DNA of 64,000 nucleotides from Artemia franciscana (lineage: Eukaryota; Arthropoda; Branchiopoda; Anostraca; Artemiidae): contig NC_088871.1 in assembly GCF_032884065.1 (NCBI RefSeq), positions 17,108,472 through 17,172,471 of the forward strand. The letters are read 5' to 3'. Positions 47,283 to 58,654 of the stretch are shown here, piece after piece. The notes beneath the pieces are model-generated. The model searched no databases, was not told the origin of the DNA, and worked only from the letters and a program-made list of their open reading frames with translations. The position numbers were made by a program, and so were the translations under genes. Position 1 is the first letter of the stretch. Each line of letters starts with the position of its first letter.

Positions 47283-47454
47283 AAGAATGACAAACATAGT
47301 ATAAAAAAACACTACCAAGAATCTAAAAACTAGCTTAAGCAATAATCAATTTTGATATCCATAAAAACTCGAATTTTTCAAACTAACATAAAAGAATATT
47401 AAACAAATAATTTATTATCTGTCAGATCGAAAAATTATAACTTGTTCTAATGAA

Positions 47455-48306
47455 TAAATGCACATTTGTTGTTGTAACATTCTCTTCCATACTTACAGCG
47501 TTTATTTATCAACTTTGCTCTTTGTGTTTTTTCTGGTCCCCGAACTTGTTTGTTTCTATTGAACTTATCTGAGGTTGAGAACCTGGGCCACCAGTCCTCC
47601 CAGCATGTATTGCTCTATTTGGTTGGTAATTTCTTCTAAAATTGCTGCGATTGAATTTTTCATCATCAGCCAATTTTGATGACTTCTTGTAAAACTCTTT
47701 GCCAGGCTTTTCTCTAATATTGACAGGAGGTCCAAGTCTTTCATAAATACTAATTTGTTCTGTAATTTGGCCATGCTTTTCTTGAATACTTACATGAGGT
47801 CCAAGTCTTTCATAAATACTAATTTTTTCTATAATTTGGCTATGCTTTTCTTGAATTCTTACATGAGGTCCAAGTCTTTCATAGATACTAATTTTCTTTG
47901 CAATTTGCTTGGCAATTTGTCCATTCTTGTCTCGAAGTCTTTCAAGCCTTTTTCTAAGGCTTTCGTATATGCTCAGTTCTTTCGGTTTGGCAATTTGGCC
48001 ATCAGTCAATAATTCTCCTGCTGATAAATCTGCCTCTGATTTGCTTTGTTCTTGCTGATTCGGCGTTTCTTGGGTAGTAGCAACCTGAGCAGTATTCTTT
48101 GGTGTAAAACCTGTGCCATTTACCAAAAAATACACTGTCTCTGCAAAAAGTTCACTTTTCATTCTCAATCTAAACATCTGTTTTTCTCGTCCTTCTTCGT
48201 TGTGGCTTCTAAATGTGTTGTCACCATTATAAATTCTGAAGGCTCTTTGCTTGTATATTTCATTTCGCATTTCCAGCATAAATTCTTCAAATGTAACATT
48301 TCCCAT
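47455..48306 (-). pseudogene. Frame-shifted copy of the CCCH repeat protein
   Basis: The unit 2 copy is open for 265 codons from 48306. It keeps the N-terminus, the four SIYE repeats and the basic region. A one-base loss near 47569 ('gaacttatctg' against 'gaactttatctg' in unit 1) then puts the last part out of frame and deletes the CCCH finger from the product, stopping at 47509. The bases that would encode the finger are still present downstream (about 47455-47510) with an added change. Of about 14 substitutions against unit 1, I judge about 11 to alter a residue. Confidence 0.7.
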
Positions 48307-48357
48307 ATTCTGATTCTTTTCTATAAAGTACTCTTCCTATGCTTTCTAAAAGGATAA

Positions 48358-50525
48358 ATTCTTACAAGTCTTTACGTGTGTACAGCTCTAAAGTCATTTA
48401 ATAACTGACGCTAATTACAAATGAATTTCATTACAAGTTCTCGTGGCACCGCCTACTTTTGAAATTTTTCCAATTACTACGCAATAAGCGGAAATTCCCC
48501 AGCCATAGTGGCTGGCTGTACAACCGAATCTCATTACGTCAGCAAATTCCTAGGGAATCTTTCGCCTGATTTATAATTCTCATCTTTCAAAGTTTGGCTT
48601 AAGAAAATTTTTATTCAAAGGGCTATAAGTTTTCAGTTTAATATCATCATATGTGTTTCACAAATAATATTTAATTAATATTAACGTGTACATTTATGGG
48701 CTTTTAAGCTTGTAGACTTCAAATCTGAGACTACAATTTTAATATAACAGTACAATTTAAAATGAACTAAGTAGATTTTTTACAAAAATTGTTTTATCAT
48801 CATTGAAGTTAGTTTTTCAGGATTTCTTAGGCTATTGATTATAAATGTGATAATAAACTTTGGAATGCAAAAGTCAAAATATGCTACTGTTTTTTTGATG
48901 ACTGCCCCTCACCATTTTCTACTATTTTATTAATCTTAATAGTTATAATTGTCAAAACATTAACACCTCAGTTGTTAATATACAAAAATTAAGCCTCACT
49001 AAAAACACATTCGATAAAAATTTGCAATTAAATCTTTGGTTTCAGTCTCTTAATGTTTTATTTTCTTTCTTTTTTTGTGCTTTAGGCTTCTTTTCTTTTT
49101 CTTTGTACTTTCACCTTCAGACTTCGGCTATTTTGATTCTCTGTTTTTATGTTCAGTCACTTTTTAGTTTGATTTTATGCATATGTTTTCTCTGTTCTCC
49201 ATGGCTTTCATTTTAAGTTTTTCTGTTTTAAAAGCTTTTGTAGTATCGTTTTTTTTCTGTATTTTTAAACTAACCTGTTGCAGCAAAGATGGTTTAGCAA
49301 AGGTTTCTAACCAGTGAAGCGCTTGCTTCACTGGTTAGAAGTTTATCTTTCATTATTGTTGGGATTGTTTAATACAGCCAGTATTGTCTTGGAAATCACG
49401 CATTTGGACAAACTTCCAGCCTCCTATCCCCAATATCTCAAGATCCATATAGTTTTCCTATCTGTTAACTATTTTTGCCGTTATTTTTCGGTGTCTCGAT
49501 TTTTTTTTTGCATTTTAACCATTCAGTCCCCCTCCTCCTCCTCCTGTTGGACCCGTAGTTTCTCGCCGCTTTTTGTTATAAAAACTTAACCTAAAGGATC
49601 TTTTAAAGCCACTATTCCTCAGTTATTTGACTATGAGTCATTTTAACTATGCCCAATTATCTCAGTTATTCTATTCTTGGTATATGGTATCCTTCAACCC
49701 CCCCCCCCCTAATCTGCAAATATATAGCCTAAACTGTTTTCTAAACTATTATATTTTTCATATTTTGTTTCATTAACATTAATCAAGTTTCACTTCCCGA
49801 GTGTTTATTATATAACTGATAAGTATTATTTTGACCTTTATATGATCTGTATGCACAGTCGCCATCCCTAGGGATGTATCACTATTTCTAGTGATTTTTT
49901 TTATAGAGCCTCAACAACAACAAAAAAAATCTAAATTAGAACATAAATGACCTGATTATTGAAGAAAATCACTAATTCCACCAATAAATCACGAAAATCT
50001 AGTGTTTTCTTTTTTCACCGGGTGGCAAATCTGTATGATTGGATAGCAAAAATACAAATCTTGCCCAAATCAGGAAACTATTTAAGACTTCTCTAGTAAA
50101 TTCGGGTGCTTTTTATATTACTCACATTGCTTTGGGGTTCTGACATCCTCCTACCTCCTTATGAAAGAAAGAGTTCGTCTATTTAGCTAAGAACGAAAAA
50201 AATTAGGCCATGGGTAAATGTTGAAAAAGACTGCATCTTGATGCCTATGCTTCGGCAATTGAAGTTGTGTGAGGGAATTTACAATCGTGCATAGGATAAA
50301 TTCATTGATACAGGCGAATATTGGATAATGTAGGGACATCGTAAAAACACACATATTTTAGAAACGTCACAGATTTCAAAAAATCAAAAAAAAACTTTTT
50401 TTAGCCTATTTACGGTTACCATAAGGTTGCTGTAATGTTATTAAGAATATTTTAAACCTTATACATTCTTTGGATTTTTTGTTAATACTTTTATTTTCGT
50501 GAATTTATGATTGGACAAGTTCCAG
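48358..50525. other. Non-coding stretch between divergent ORF and helicase exon, unit 2
   Basis: Collinear with 33628-36215 except for two deletions and the hairpin at 49305. No gene recognised. C11 run near 49700. Confidence 0.5.
49305..49340. other. Perfect hairpin, 16-bp arms, private to unit 2
   Basis: TTCTAACCAGTGAAGC and GCTTCACTGGTTAGAA with loop GCTT. Unit 1 has a different short palindrome at the same place (34586-34601: AGCAAAG AC CTTTGCT). The flanks (GGTTTAGCAAAG and CATTATTGTTGGG) are shared. Confidence 0.85.
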
Positions 50526-50733
50526 ATTTTGTGTTAGAAGAGGCCGTGGGGGAAGGGGTTGTGGTGGTAGAAAAGGGCCATTGGATGATTCGTAATCAGC
50601 TAGCGAGACGACTGAGCCAGAGCGTGGTGGAGTAACCTATATTCCAGAGGAGGAAGAAACCGATGTGCTCCTTTTTCACCGAGGAACTACTGCTGGAATA
50701 AATTTTAGCAAATTTTCAAATGTAGCAGCCAAG
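50526..50733 (+). pseudogene. vasa-like helicase, RGG exon, unit 2
   Basis: More complete than the unit 1 copy. After CCAG it reads an Arg/Gly stretch (RGRGGRGGRKGPLDDS-like, with one R/C or V change), the same in-frame TAA as unit 1, then SASETTEPERGGVTYIPEEE, TDVLLFHRGTTAGINFSKFS and NVAAK, ending at AAG/GTTAGT. The G-I-N-F-x-K-(F/Y) motif followed by (V)-x-V is the vasa/DDX3 lead into the Q-motif exon. No Q-motif exon follows in unit 2; the Penelope block sits there instead. Confidence 0.82.
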
Positions 50734-51369
50734 GTTAGTCTTTTTGGGACCTGTACTTCGCTTCGCTCAGTGAAAATAAATCTCTATTCTCTTTCTCAAA
50801 ATAAATTCAATTTCATACTATTTTGCGGTGTAGAAAGTAAAACCATTAGTAAAACATTGGACGTTTGGGTTTTTTACGCGTCATTTATATGAAAATTATT
50901 CTCTAAAATTAATCGATATCCTAAGGGAACATCCCCAAAGTTGTGACCTATTTGCATCGTTTCTTTATTATTACTGTATTTTTTCTGCTCCTGAGCATTC
51001 AATGCGAAGCAAATAAGAATCTGAGACTCGTCACAGCTATTAAACAAGAATGTCTCTCTCTAAAAGCTCGGATTTGTCAATAAATAAATTTAGTTTTGTT
51101 ACTCCTACATAATTATGTGTTTTTTTTTTGTTTTTTTTTAACTTGAATATGTCTCTTGACAACTTGCTCTTATAGCGAAGAGGAAGGAAGCCGTTGTCTT
51201 TTCAAAAAATTTGGGATCGGGATCTTGAAATCCCGTTCCTTAATTTATATTCTTTGCTTTGAGCGGCCAATGTTGTTTGTGGAATTATCTAAAGGCCTTT
51301 TATTTCCTCTTTTCAAGAGTTGGAGCTTAGGGGCGTAATTTTCTATGTGACGGGGGGTAACTGCCATAA

Positions 51370-51486
51370 TAATATTTTCCAGGAAAAGTTGAGGTCTACA
51401 ATTCAAGACTTTAAATCATCTGATTAAAGATAAAAGGAGAAAAAGAGCTTTATTAGTGAAAGATAAACTTTTCCCGGAAAATATTA
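51370..51486. repeat. 21-bp inverted repeat before the Penelope element
   Basis: The arm TAATATTTTCC-AGGAAAAGTT (51370-51390) and its partner (51466-51486) match at 20 of 21 positions in opposite orientation, about 75 bp apart. Penelope elements often carry an inverted repeat next to their terminal repeats, so this may mark the 5' end of the element below. Confidence 0.6.
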
Positions 51487-51499
51487 TATAAAAAAAGGT

Positions 51500-52315
51500 G
51501 AGTGCAAGTGATTTTGTGTTTTATTCAACAAACAGCAAGATATCATTTCAATCATGACTTTCACCTTTCCAGAAAAAAATTACTTAAAAAGTTTTCAAAA
51601 TTATCTGAAAATAAAGTCGTACTTCGTCAACTCTTGGACCAGGTGCAATTAATTTTTCATCAAGGACCTGAACGTGACAAGAAAAGTCCGTATTAGAAAA
51701 AGGTCCAAAATTTTGGTTTAAAACTAATAAAGTCCCAGTAGAAGAAATTATCTCTTCAGTAGAAACATATTTACATAGAAACCCGATCCTAATCAAAGTT
51801 TTTAGTCTAGTAGGAGCTTCTACAGTTAAAACCCTGTCAGAGTTTGCTTTAAAACCAGAAATCCCTAACAATTCTATCAAAGACATAAATATTCTTAATA
51901 ATTTAAGAAGGGATGAATCTATTATTATTACAAAAGCAGACAATGGACACCAAGGACTACGACTCACAATTAAACGCTTCACTGAAAGATGAAAAAACGT
52001 ACAAACAACTTTCTTTTGACCCGACGGACTTATACACAAAGAAGTTTAAGAACGAGTTAAAGAGTTTGAAGGAAGAAGGGAAGATTACACCTCAACTTTT
52101 CTACAAATTCTTCCAAGAGTTTCTTTGTGCCCTAAATTATATGGACTTCCAAAGATACATAAGCCAAATCTGCCGATACGACCAATTGTTGTGAGTAACA
52201 AGTCACCAACAAGTGGTCTGAGTAAGTGGCTAGTGTCATTATGTAAACCACTCATGTCTACACAAATTTCTTACATTAAGAATTTGTCAGAACTTGTAAA
52301 AAAAAACTAAAAGAA
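51500..52315 (+). pseudogene. Penelope-like element, N-terminal part of RT (frame-broken)
   Basis: Read through several frames: FHLSRKKLLKKFSKLSENK (51502-51696); then VPVEEIISSVETYLHR and NLRRDESIIITKADNGH, the 'x-x-I-I-x-x-A-D-(K)-G' motif that precedes RT in Penelope-like elements; then DPTDLYTKKFKNELKSL. Next comes YGLPKIHKPNLPIRPIVVSN followed by KSPTSGLSKWLVSLCKPLMS (52140-52260), which is the Penelope finger region. At least three frame changes separate these, so the N-terminal half is dead. Confidence 0.85.
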
Positions 52316-52357
52316 GTTGAGATTTCTTCAAATTCTATAATTTCAAGTTTCGACATA

Positions 52358-53179
52358 GTGTCAATGTATACAAGTATTGATGTAAAAGCCGCAGAAATTC
52401 TTCTTGAGAGAAAGATGCTAAGAAATTTGGACTTAATTGGTGGTGAAACAGTTTTGGAAGTCGGTGTAATTATGAATTTAGTTAGGTTGTGCAACATGTT
52501 CTCTTATTTTTTTCAATTCAGAGGGGGTTTTTTCGAACAAGTAAATGGTTTACCCATGGGCGCCCCTTTAAGTCCTTTATTAGCAAGTTGTTTTGTAGAA
52601 AATATTGAAACAATAGCGTTAGATTCATATTTTTCAAAACATAAATTTTGGGGGAGATATATGGATGACATAATTTCAGTATGGAATTATGGGGTGGAGG
52701 AATTAAAAAGTTTTTTAGAACATCTTAATTTTTGGGGAGGGGATTTAAAATTTACAATAGAATTAGAAGAGGATAATAAACTTCCCTTTCTGGATGTCCT
52801 TCTTTTAAAAAATGAAAATAGTCTGGATTTTAATATTTACAGAAAACCTACTAACAATAACAGATTTGTGTCGTTTTTCTCCGGTCAAGCTCGCCAAGTA
52901 AAAATTGGTTTAATCATATCTTTAACTGACCGCATTTTTAGAATTTGTTCTCCAAAATTCATTGAGGAGGAATTATTGTTGTTAAACGAGATTTTAATAA
53001 GTAACCATTATCCGGGTTGGTTAATTGACCAGACTTTTTCGAAAAGAAGGAAAAAATTTCTAGAATGTTCTGACGATATTCTGGAAACAACAGAAAAGAA
53101 AGATATTTTTTGTTCTCTACCATATGTTCCAGGTTTGAGTGAAAAACGTAAAAGAATTTTACAAAATAATGGTCTATAG
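52358..53179 (+). CDS. Penelope-like element, RT catalytic core (open)
   Basis: A 273-codon open stretch. It starts at the palm with SMYTSIDVKAAEILLERKML. Motif B is NGLPMGAPLSPLLASCFVEN (residues about 62-81) and the catalytic box is RYMDDI (Asp103 and Asp104). It continues KFTIELEEDNKLPFLDVLLL, then IYRKPTNNNRFVSFFSGQAR, and ends in a Lys/Arg-rich helix. This motif set, notably LPFLDVLL and YRKPT, is specific to Penelope-like retroelements. Both catalytic acids are intact. The frame stops just before the 53217 insertion and is cut off from its endonuclease, so it is not a functional element. Confidence 0.92.
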   Translation: MSMYTSIDVKAAEILLERKMLRNLDLIGGETVLEVGVIMNLVRLCNMFSYFFQFRGGFFEQVNGLPMGAPLSPLLASCFVENIETIALDSYFSKHKFWGRYMDDIISVWNYGVEELKSFLEHLNFWGGDLKFTIELEEDNKLPFLDVLLLKNENSLDFNIYRKPTNNNRFVSFFSGQARQVKIGLIISLTDRIFRICSPKFIEEELLLLNEILISNHYPGWLIDQTFSKRRKKFLECSDDILETTEKKDIFCSLPYVPGLSEKRKRILQNNGL

Positions 53180-53216
53180 GTAGCTTTAAGAGGTAGTAAT
53201 ACTTTGGCTAGTTTTT

Positions 53217-55605
53217 ATGGCACTTGGTATTAACCAAGTGACATATAGCAATCGCCAATTCTGTCGGTCTGTCGGTTTTGCTACTTTAGGCACTTCCAGG
53301 TAAGCTAGGACGATGAAATTTGGCAAGCGTATCAGGGACCGGACCAGATTAAATTAGAAATAGTCGTTTTCCCGATTTGACCATCTGGGGGGAGTAGGGG
53401 GCCGGTTAATTCGCAAAAAATAGAAAAAATGAAGTATTTTTAACTTATGAGTGGGTAATTGGATCTTAATGAAATTTGATGTTTGGAATGATATTGTGTC
53501 TCAGAGCTCTTATTTTAAATCCCGACCGGATCTGATGACATTGGGGGGAGTTGGAGGAGGGAAACCTAAAGTCCCGGTTTTGCTACTTTAAGCACTTCCA
53601 GGTAAGCTAGGACGATGAAATTTGGCGTATCAGGGACCGGACCAGATTAAATTAGAAATAGTCGTTTTCCCGATTTGACAATTTGGGGGGGGGGCGGTTA
53701 ATTCAGAAAAATAGAAAAAATGAAGTATTTTTAACTTATGAGCGGGTGATTGGATCTTAATGAAATTTGATGTTTGGAATCAAATTGATTTTGATTTTTA
53801 TTTTATTTCATTAACATTAATCAAATTTCATTTCCCGAGTGTTTATTATATAACTGATAAGTATTATTTTGACCTTTATATGATCTGTATGCACGTTTAC
53901 CATCCCTAGGGATGTATCACTATTTCTAGTGATTTTTTTTTTTTATATAGCCTCAACAACAACAAAAAATCTAAATTAGAACATAAATGACCTGATTATT
54001 GAAGAAAATCACTAATTCCACCAATAAATCGATGTTTGATTTTTATTGAAATTTCTAGCAGAAAAAGAAAAATAATTCCCAAAGTCCACCTTCTGCTTCT
54101 TTATCGAAGAATATGCTATTCCAAAAAATACATTTTTTATCATTTAAAAATAAATAGCCTAAAGAACTTAATTCATGGTCAAGTAAATATTTCCACTATA
54201 TTATTAAATCAACACCACTTTTCTGAGTGCCTAAAACAAAATCCTCTTTAAGGTTTTGGACTTTTACAATGAGAAAAGGAGGGGAAACTCCAAGCTCTTA
54301 TTTGTAGAGATTTTTGTTGGTTTCAAGCTTGATTTGCACATTCAATTTAAGTTTCCTCGTTTGAGAAGGGAGTAATTGCCTAATATAGTAGGTGCAGTAG
54401 TATTTCAGCGAAAATACTGTACTTATTCTAAATAAGGTTCAATATCGTGCTTGATTTGAAGCAGTGTTACCCTTTAATTTTTAGTTTCGAACAGAATTCG
54501 AACTATAGGCCACAAAATAAAACAGTCGTTCTGTGCTGCATCATCGGTTTTGGTTTTTCGCTAGTGCTTAGTTCTTTGAAATATCGGTCTCAGTAAAATC
54601 AAGAATAAGTCTCATTCATCCCTTTCTTTGTATCAAAGTATAACAATTGTGATTTTATCCTATTTGTCTTCTGGTGAGATCTGGATGAAACTGGATGGGA
54701 AGAATAGAAACCTGTCTAAGATACTTGACTGACATAACCGGACCGGATCTGCTCTCTTTGGTGGAATCGGGGGGAAGGATAATTTTGAAAATTGAGGTAT
54801 TTGTAACTTACGAAAGGGTGACCAGATCTTAATGAAATTTGATATTTAGAAGGATCTTGTGCTTTAAATTTCTAATTTTAAATTCCGACCAGATCCTGTG
54901 ACATTGGGGGGAGTTGGAGGGGGAAACCAGAATTCTTCGAAAATGTGAAAATTGGGGTATTTTTATCTTACGAATAGATGATAGGATCTTAATGAAATTT
55001 GATTTTTAGAAAGAATTCATGTCTCAGAGCTCTTATTTCAAATTCCGACCAGATCTTTTGACATTGGGGGGAGTTGGAGGGGAATATCTTGGAAAAACAC
55101 TTGGAGTGGAGGAATCGGGATGAAGCTTGGTGGATAGAATAAACAAATGTCCTTGATGCGTGATTGACAGAATCGTAGTGGATTCGCTCTCTTTGGAGGA
55201 GTTGGGGGGAGGGGTTCAGTGATTTGGCTAGTTTGGTGCTTCTGGACGTGGTAGGACGATGAAAATTGGTAGGCGTGTCAGGGAGGTGCGCAATTTGACT
55301 TGATAAAGTCGTTTCCCAGATTCGACCATCTGAGGGGCTAAAGGGAGAGGAAAAATTAGGAAAAATGGGGCATTTATAACTTACGAGTGGGTGATCGGAT
55401 CTTAATGAATTTTGATATTTAGAAGGACATCGTGAGTCAGAGCTCTTATTTTAAATCCTGACCGGCATTAAGCCTCTTATTTTCCTTTTTAAATCAATCT
55501 ATTGATTCATAGAATTTTGTTAGAGCTCATACCATATGATCTCTTGGCTCTTAGCTCTTATCGCCTTGTCACAAGTGCCATATGAGCTCTTAGCTCTTGT
55601 TTAAA
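53217..55605. mobile_element. Repeat block splitting the Penelope element
   Basis: Starts with the hairpin CACTTGGT-ATTA-ACCAAGTG and 'acatatagcaatcgc', also found near 61866 at the start of the right-edge array. It carries the 288-bp-type motifs ('gatcttaatgaaatttgat', 'aaatcccgacc', 'ttggggggagttgg') with irregular spacing. It also contains, at 53815-54035, a piece collinear with 35445-35690 and 49790-50010 of the duplication units. The Penelope sequence resumes at 'ctggaaaggatcgg'. A minor open frame (54036-54251) is unremarkable. Confidence 0.8.
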
Positions 55606-55607
55606 TT

Positions 55608-56132
55608 CTGGAAAGGATCGGAGTTCCGTAGAGCAACAAAGTGGGGTTTATAAAATCCCATGTACTTGTGGAAGCTCTTATGTGGGACGTACTAACTAGA
55701 ATTTAAAAACGAGATTGCTACAACATCATAATTCTATTTCATCGTCTTTAAAGCAAAATACCAAAACCTGAAGATTTCACGTCGGCCCTCTCGGAGCATA
55801 TCTTTAATTTTCCAAATCATTTTATTTTGTTTGAAAATGTTTCTTTGATTTCTAGGGACCAAGGTTTAAAGCAAACTTTCAGGGAAACAATCGAAATTAA
55901 AAAAATTCTATTCAAGAATAATTCCATAAACAGAGATACAGGTGAATTTGGATTGGACTCAATTTATGATAATTTACTGAGGTCAAATAAAGTAAATATC
56001 ACCTCACCTAAGAGCTATGACCTCTGTCCACGTAATATGTCAGATAATTCTAATGAACCGGAACCAAAAAGGTCAAAGAGATTTGCCTCGGCTGTTGCAT
56101 TGAAAAAAATAAGAGCAATAAACTATGTGTAA
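55608..56132 (+). pseudogene. Penelope-like element, GIY-YIG endonuclease
   Basis: After the insertion the reading resumes GVYKIPCTCGSSYVGRTN, a GIY-YIG motif written GVY...YVG. An in-frame TAG follows. Another frame then gives TSALSEHIFNFPNHFILFEN (the S-A-L-x-E-H motif) and, in the open frame from 55827, FRETIEIKKILF, with the catalytic Glu region, and SINRDTGEFGLDSIYDNLL. This nuclease nicks target DNA for Penelope insertion. Its fusion with this type of RT is diagnostic for the family. A trailer without genes follows to about 56270, ending 'caataaaaaggtatcat'. Confidence 0.88.
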
Positions 56133-56405
56133 TTAGTTTATTAGGTATAAATTTTGTTTATTTTTATTCATGTCTTTTAGTTTTACTGTATATGTGTTCG
56201 AAATATCCAGTTAAATAATTTTATATTTATTCACTGTCAATAAAAAGGTATCATTCCTATTTTGAACCGTTTTACTTTCGTCATGGAAAGGCAGTGTGGT
56301 CTTCGAAGTTATCCTCGACACAATGATAAATAATTTATTGCGGAATATCAAAATAAATAATCGAAATATATAAAGCTATAAATTAAAATGAATGGTGAAA
56401 TATTA

Positions 56406-56909
56406 TCAGAATGATTTTCTGTATTGCTGTTGCTCTGGGGTTGTATGGTTGTAGCTTGTTGTGGTGCCGGTGTTTTTCACAGCGCTGTTTCGTTTTTCTA
56501 AAGTTGAAGCGTCATCTTGGAGCTTATCAAAGAGCTTTCTTGGTTTGTCATTTTCTCTTGTTCTTCCTAGTCGCATAATCTCAATAAAATCCTTGATTTT
56601 TAAGTTGGCACCTAAGCTGTTCTTTCGGCAAAGTTCAATGATTACTTGTGACTCTATTACATTAAGATTATCAGACTCAGGAATTTCTGCTAAGACCAAG
56701 TTACGTTGCTTTTCTTCCCGTAATTGCTTCTCCTTTTCAGCTAATAGAAGCGTTTCGATTGGGTTGATACCGTAGGCTGCGGTTGGTATGCTTGCACCAA
56801 AACCGACTGCTCCATTTTGTGCCACATGGGAATACAGTGCTTGATCGCCAGAATTTGGAATTGATCGTCCCTGTTCATTTGAATTGATGGTTTTCGTGCG
56901 ATCTGCCAT
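56406..56909 (-). CDS. LINE ORF1-like protein, unit 2
   Basis: A 167-codon ORF starting MADRTKTINSNEQGRSIPNS. Residues 55-72 (LLLAEKEKQLREEKQRN) form a short coiled coil. Then come NLVLAEIPESDN and, about 25 residues on, KDFIEIMRLGRTRENDKPRK. The pair (N-V/L-x-x-x-x-x-P-E-S, then RLG-x-x-x-x-x-x-PR) is the hallmark of the RNA-binding ORF1 proteins of CR1/Jockey-like LINEs, which coat the element RNA. The C-terminus is polar and ends abruptly. No matching RT lies downstream: the next sequence is the end of a Penelope element on the other strand. It is therefore a 5' fragment. Confidence 0.65.
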   Translation of the reverse strand: MADRTKTINSNEQGRSIPNSGDQALYSHVAQNGAVGFGASIPTAAYGINPIETLLLAEKEKQLREEKQRNLVLAEIPESDNLNVIESQVIIELCRKNSLGANLKIKDFIEIMRLGRTRENDKPRKLFDKLQDDASTLEKRNSAVKNTGTTTSYNHTTPEQQQYRKSF

Positions 56910-57719
56910 TATCTTAACCTATAGCTGCAGATGGGCTACATTCTGCTTGGAGTAGGAGTGACACATGCTCAGGAGAAATGGAACCACTTCGTGCAGGTAC
57001 GGCATTGAATTCCACCTTGAGCGCTTGTAACATTTTTCTTACATTTGGGACATTAATCACCAGCCATTTCTTAGAAAAATCGTGTATATTGTTGTTTCAC
57101 TATTCCGCAATCAGTTCGCTTGCAAGCACAAGTTGCTACCTGTAGGAAAGGTTAATAAAAATCCAAGAATGTCTATTTCAAGTGTGCGCGCCGAGCGCTG
57201 AATGAATACTCAAGCTACTGAAATCACCCTGGAACAAGCGAAGCGTAAGGACCCTCTCACCTATTCCCCGAAATATACGGGTAACTAAATACCGTTGGGT
57301 ACAGTGCGGTGCTTCCGGAGGGTTTTTTCCTCTCTTCTGCTTGTTCTGAGAAAAAATCAGCACCTTAATAAATGGAGCTTAAAAAAAAACTATATGATTT
57401 TGGAAATATAGATGGCGAGCCAGTCTACTTGAAAAAAAAAATGGCGCTAATGAAACTACCCAGAGAGAAAGACCTATTCTAGGGACTAGAGAAATTCTCT
57501 CAAATAAATTTAACCATAAATCTATCATTAGAGGGCACATAAACTATCATTAGCAATTTTGAATTGAAGGTTGATATTATCTGCATGTTGAACCAGAGAT
57601 ACAATTTGAATTGCTTTATTTTAGATGATTTGAACTCTTTTATATCAAGAAATAAAATTACTAAATTTTAATTACGGAACACTCATAAACAAAGAGGATG
57701 AAAGACATAATGATAAATC

Positions 57720-58020
57720 ATTTTTGGTTTACTATAATTTGTTTTACTGTAACTGAGTGTTACAGTATAGTGTTACAATATAATTTGTCTAGTGTTAAAT
57801 AATTTGAATCCGCCCATGACACAAATTCATAGAGAGCGGTTTCCATTTTTTTAAACAAACAAGGTAGACTTTCACGTGCAACAAACAAAAGTGTATCATC
57901 TGCAAATAGAATTATGTTAGCTTCAGTTAAATAATATTTTATTTGGTCAACATAAATAAGGCAAAACAGGGGTCCCAATATTGCAGTGCCTGCTCGTTGT
58001 TTAGGTAAGGTTTAATGTAT
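57720..58020 (-). pseudogene. LINE RT scrap (motifs B to C), unit 2 only
   Basis: On the minus strand TAILGPLFCLIYVDQI then ANIILFADDTLLFVA and SWADSNYLTLDK give the RT segment LGPLLFLIYINDI...LFADDT...W...N.L.L. Both Asp of FADD are present. The block (57663-58080) is absent from unit 1, where 'aagaaataaaattgcttgaa' runs directly into 'ttattcagttgcc'. It is therefore an insertion after duplication, or a deletion in unit 1. No endonuclease or tail is visible. Confidence 0.8.
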
Positions 58021-58654
58021 GTTTTCGGAGCTGAAATTTAGATGGGATCCGGTTTCAAATCTACAAGATAATAAGAAAAAAAAAATTTATTCAGTTGCCA
58101 GTCCGTTGGAATGTTCAGCTGTGAATTTATGTTTTTGCCAAAGATGAGATAATCCAAAGAATGAATGTAACTTACAAGAGCGGAATCCGGTGCTAGTGTC
58201 GAAAATAACGTCAATGCTATCTAGCTTATGGCGTCTCATGAAATTTTTTCAAGTTTTGTAATCAGTGAAGATGTTTGAGGTAGAATAACCAAGGCCCAGG
58301 GTGCTTTTTTTGCAATTTAAGAAGTTTGAAAGAACAGGAAGATAAGTTTGGGAGCCAAGATTTGAATATTCAAAGCTACAGTAGTCAAGTATGATTCTGA
58401 AACATGGGTCCTGGCTATACGGATGAGGATTCCTTGGATGTTTTTCACAATTGGCTGCGAACTCTTTTAGGTATCCACCTGACCGACCGTATTTCAAACC
58501 TTAATGTATAAAGAAAAAAGGTGGTTCTACCCAACTTTCTAGGGATGTAATGAGAGGAAATTGGAGATTGGACACGATTTGCGGATGAAAGAGGAAAGAT
58601 TCTCAAAGAGCGTCTTTGTTGGCCAATCATTTGTCAATCGACACGCAAGTCGTC

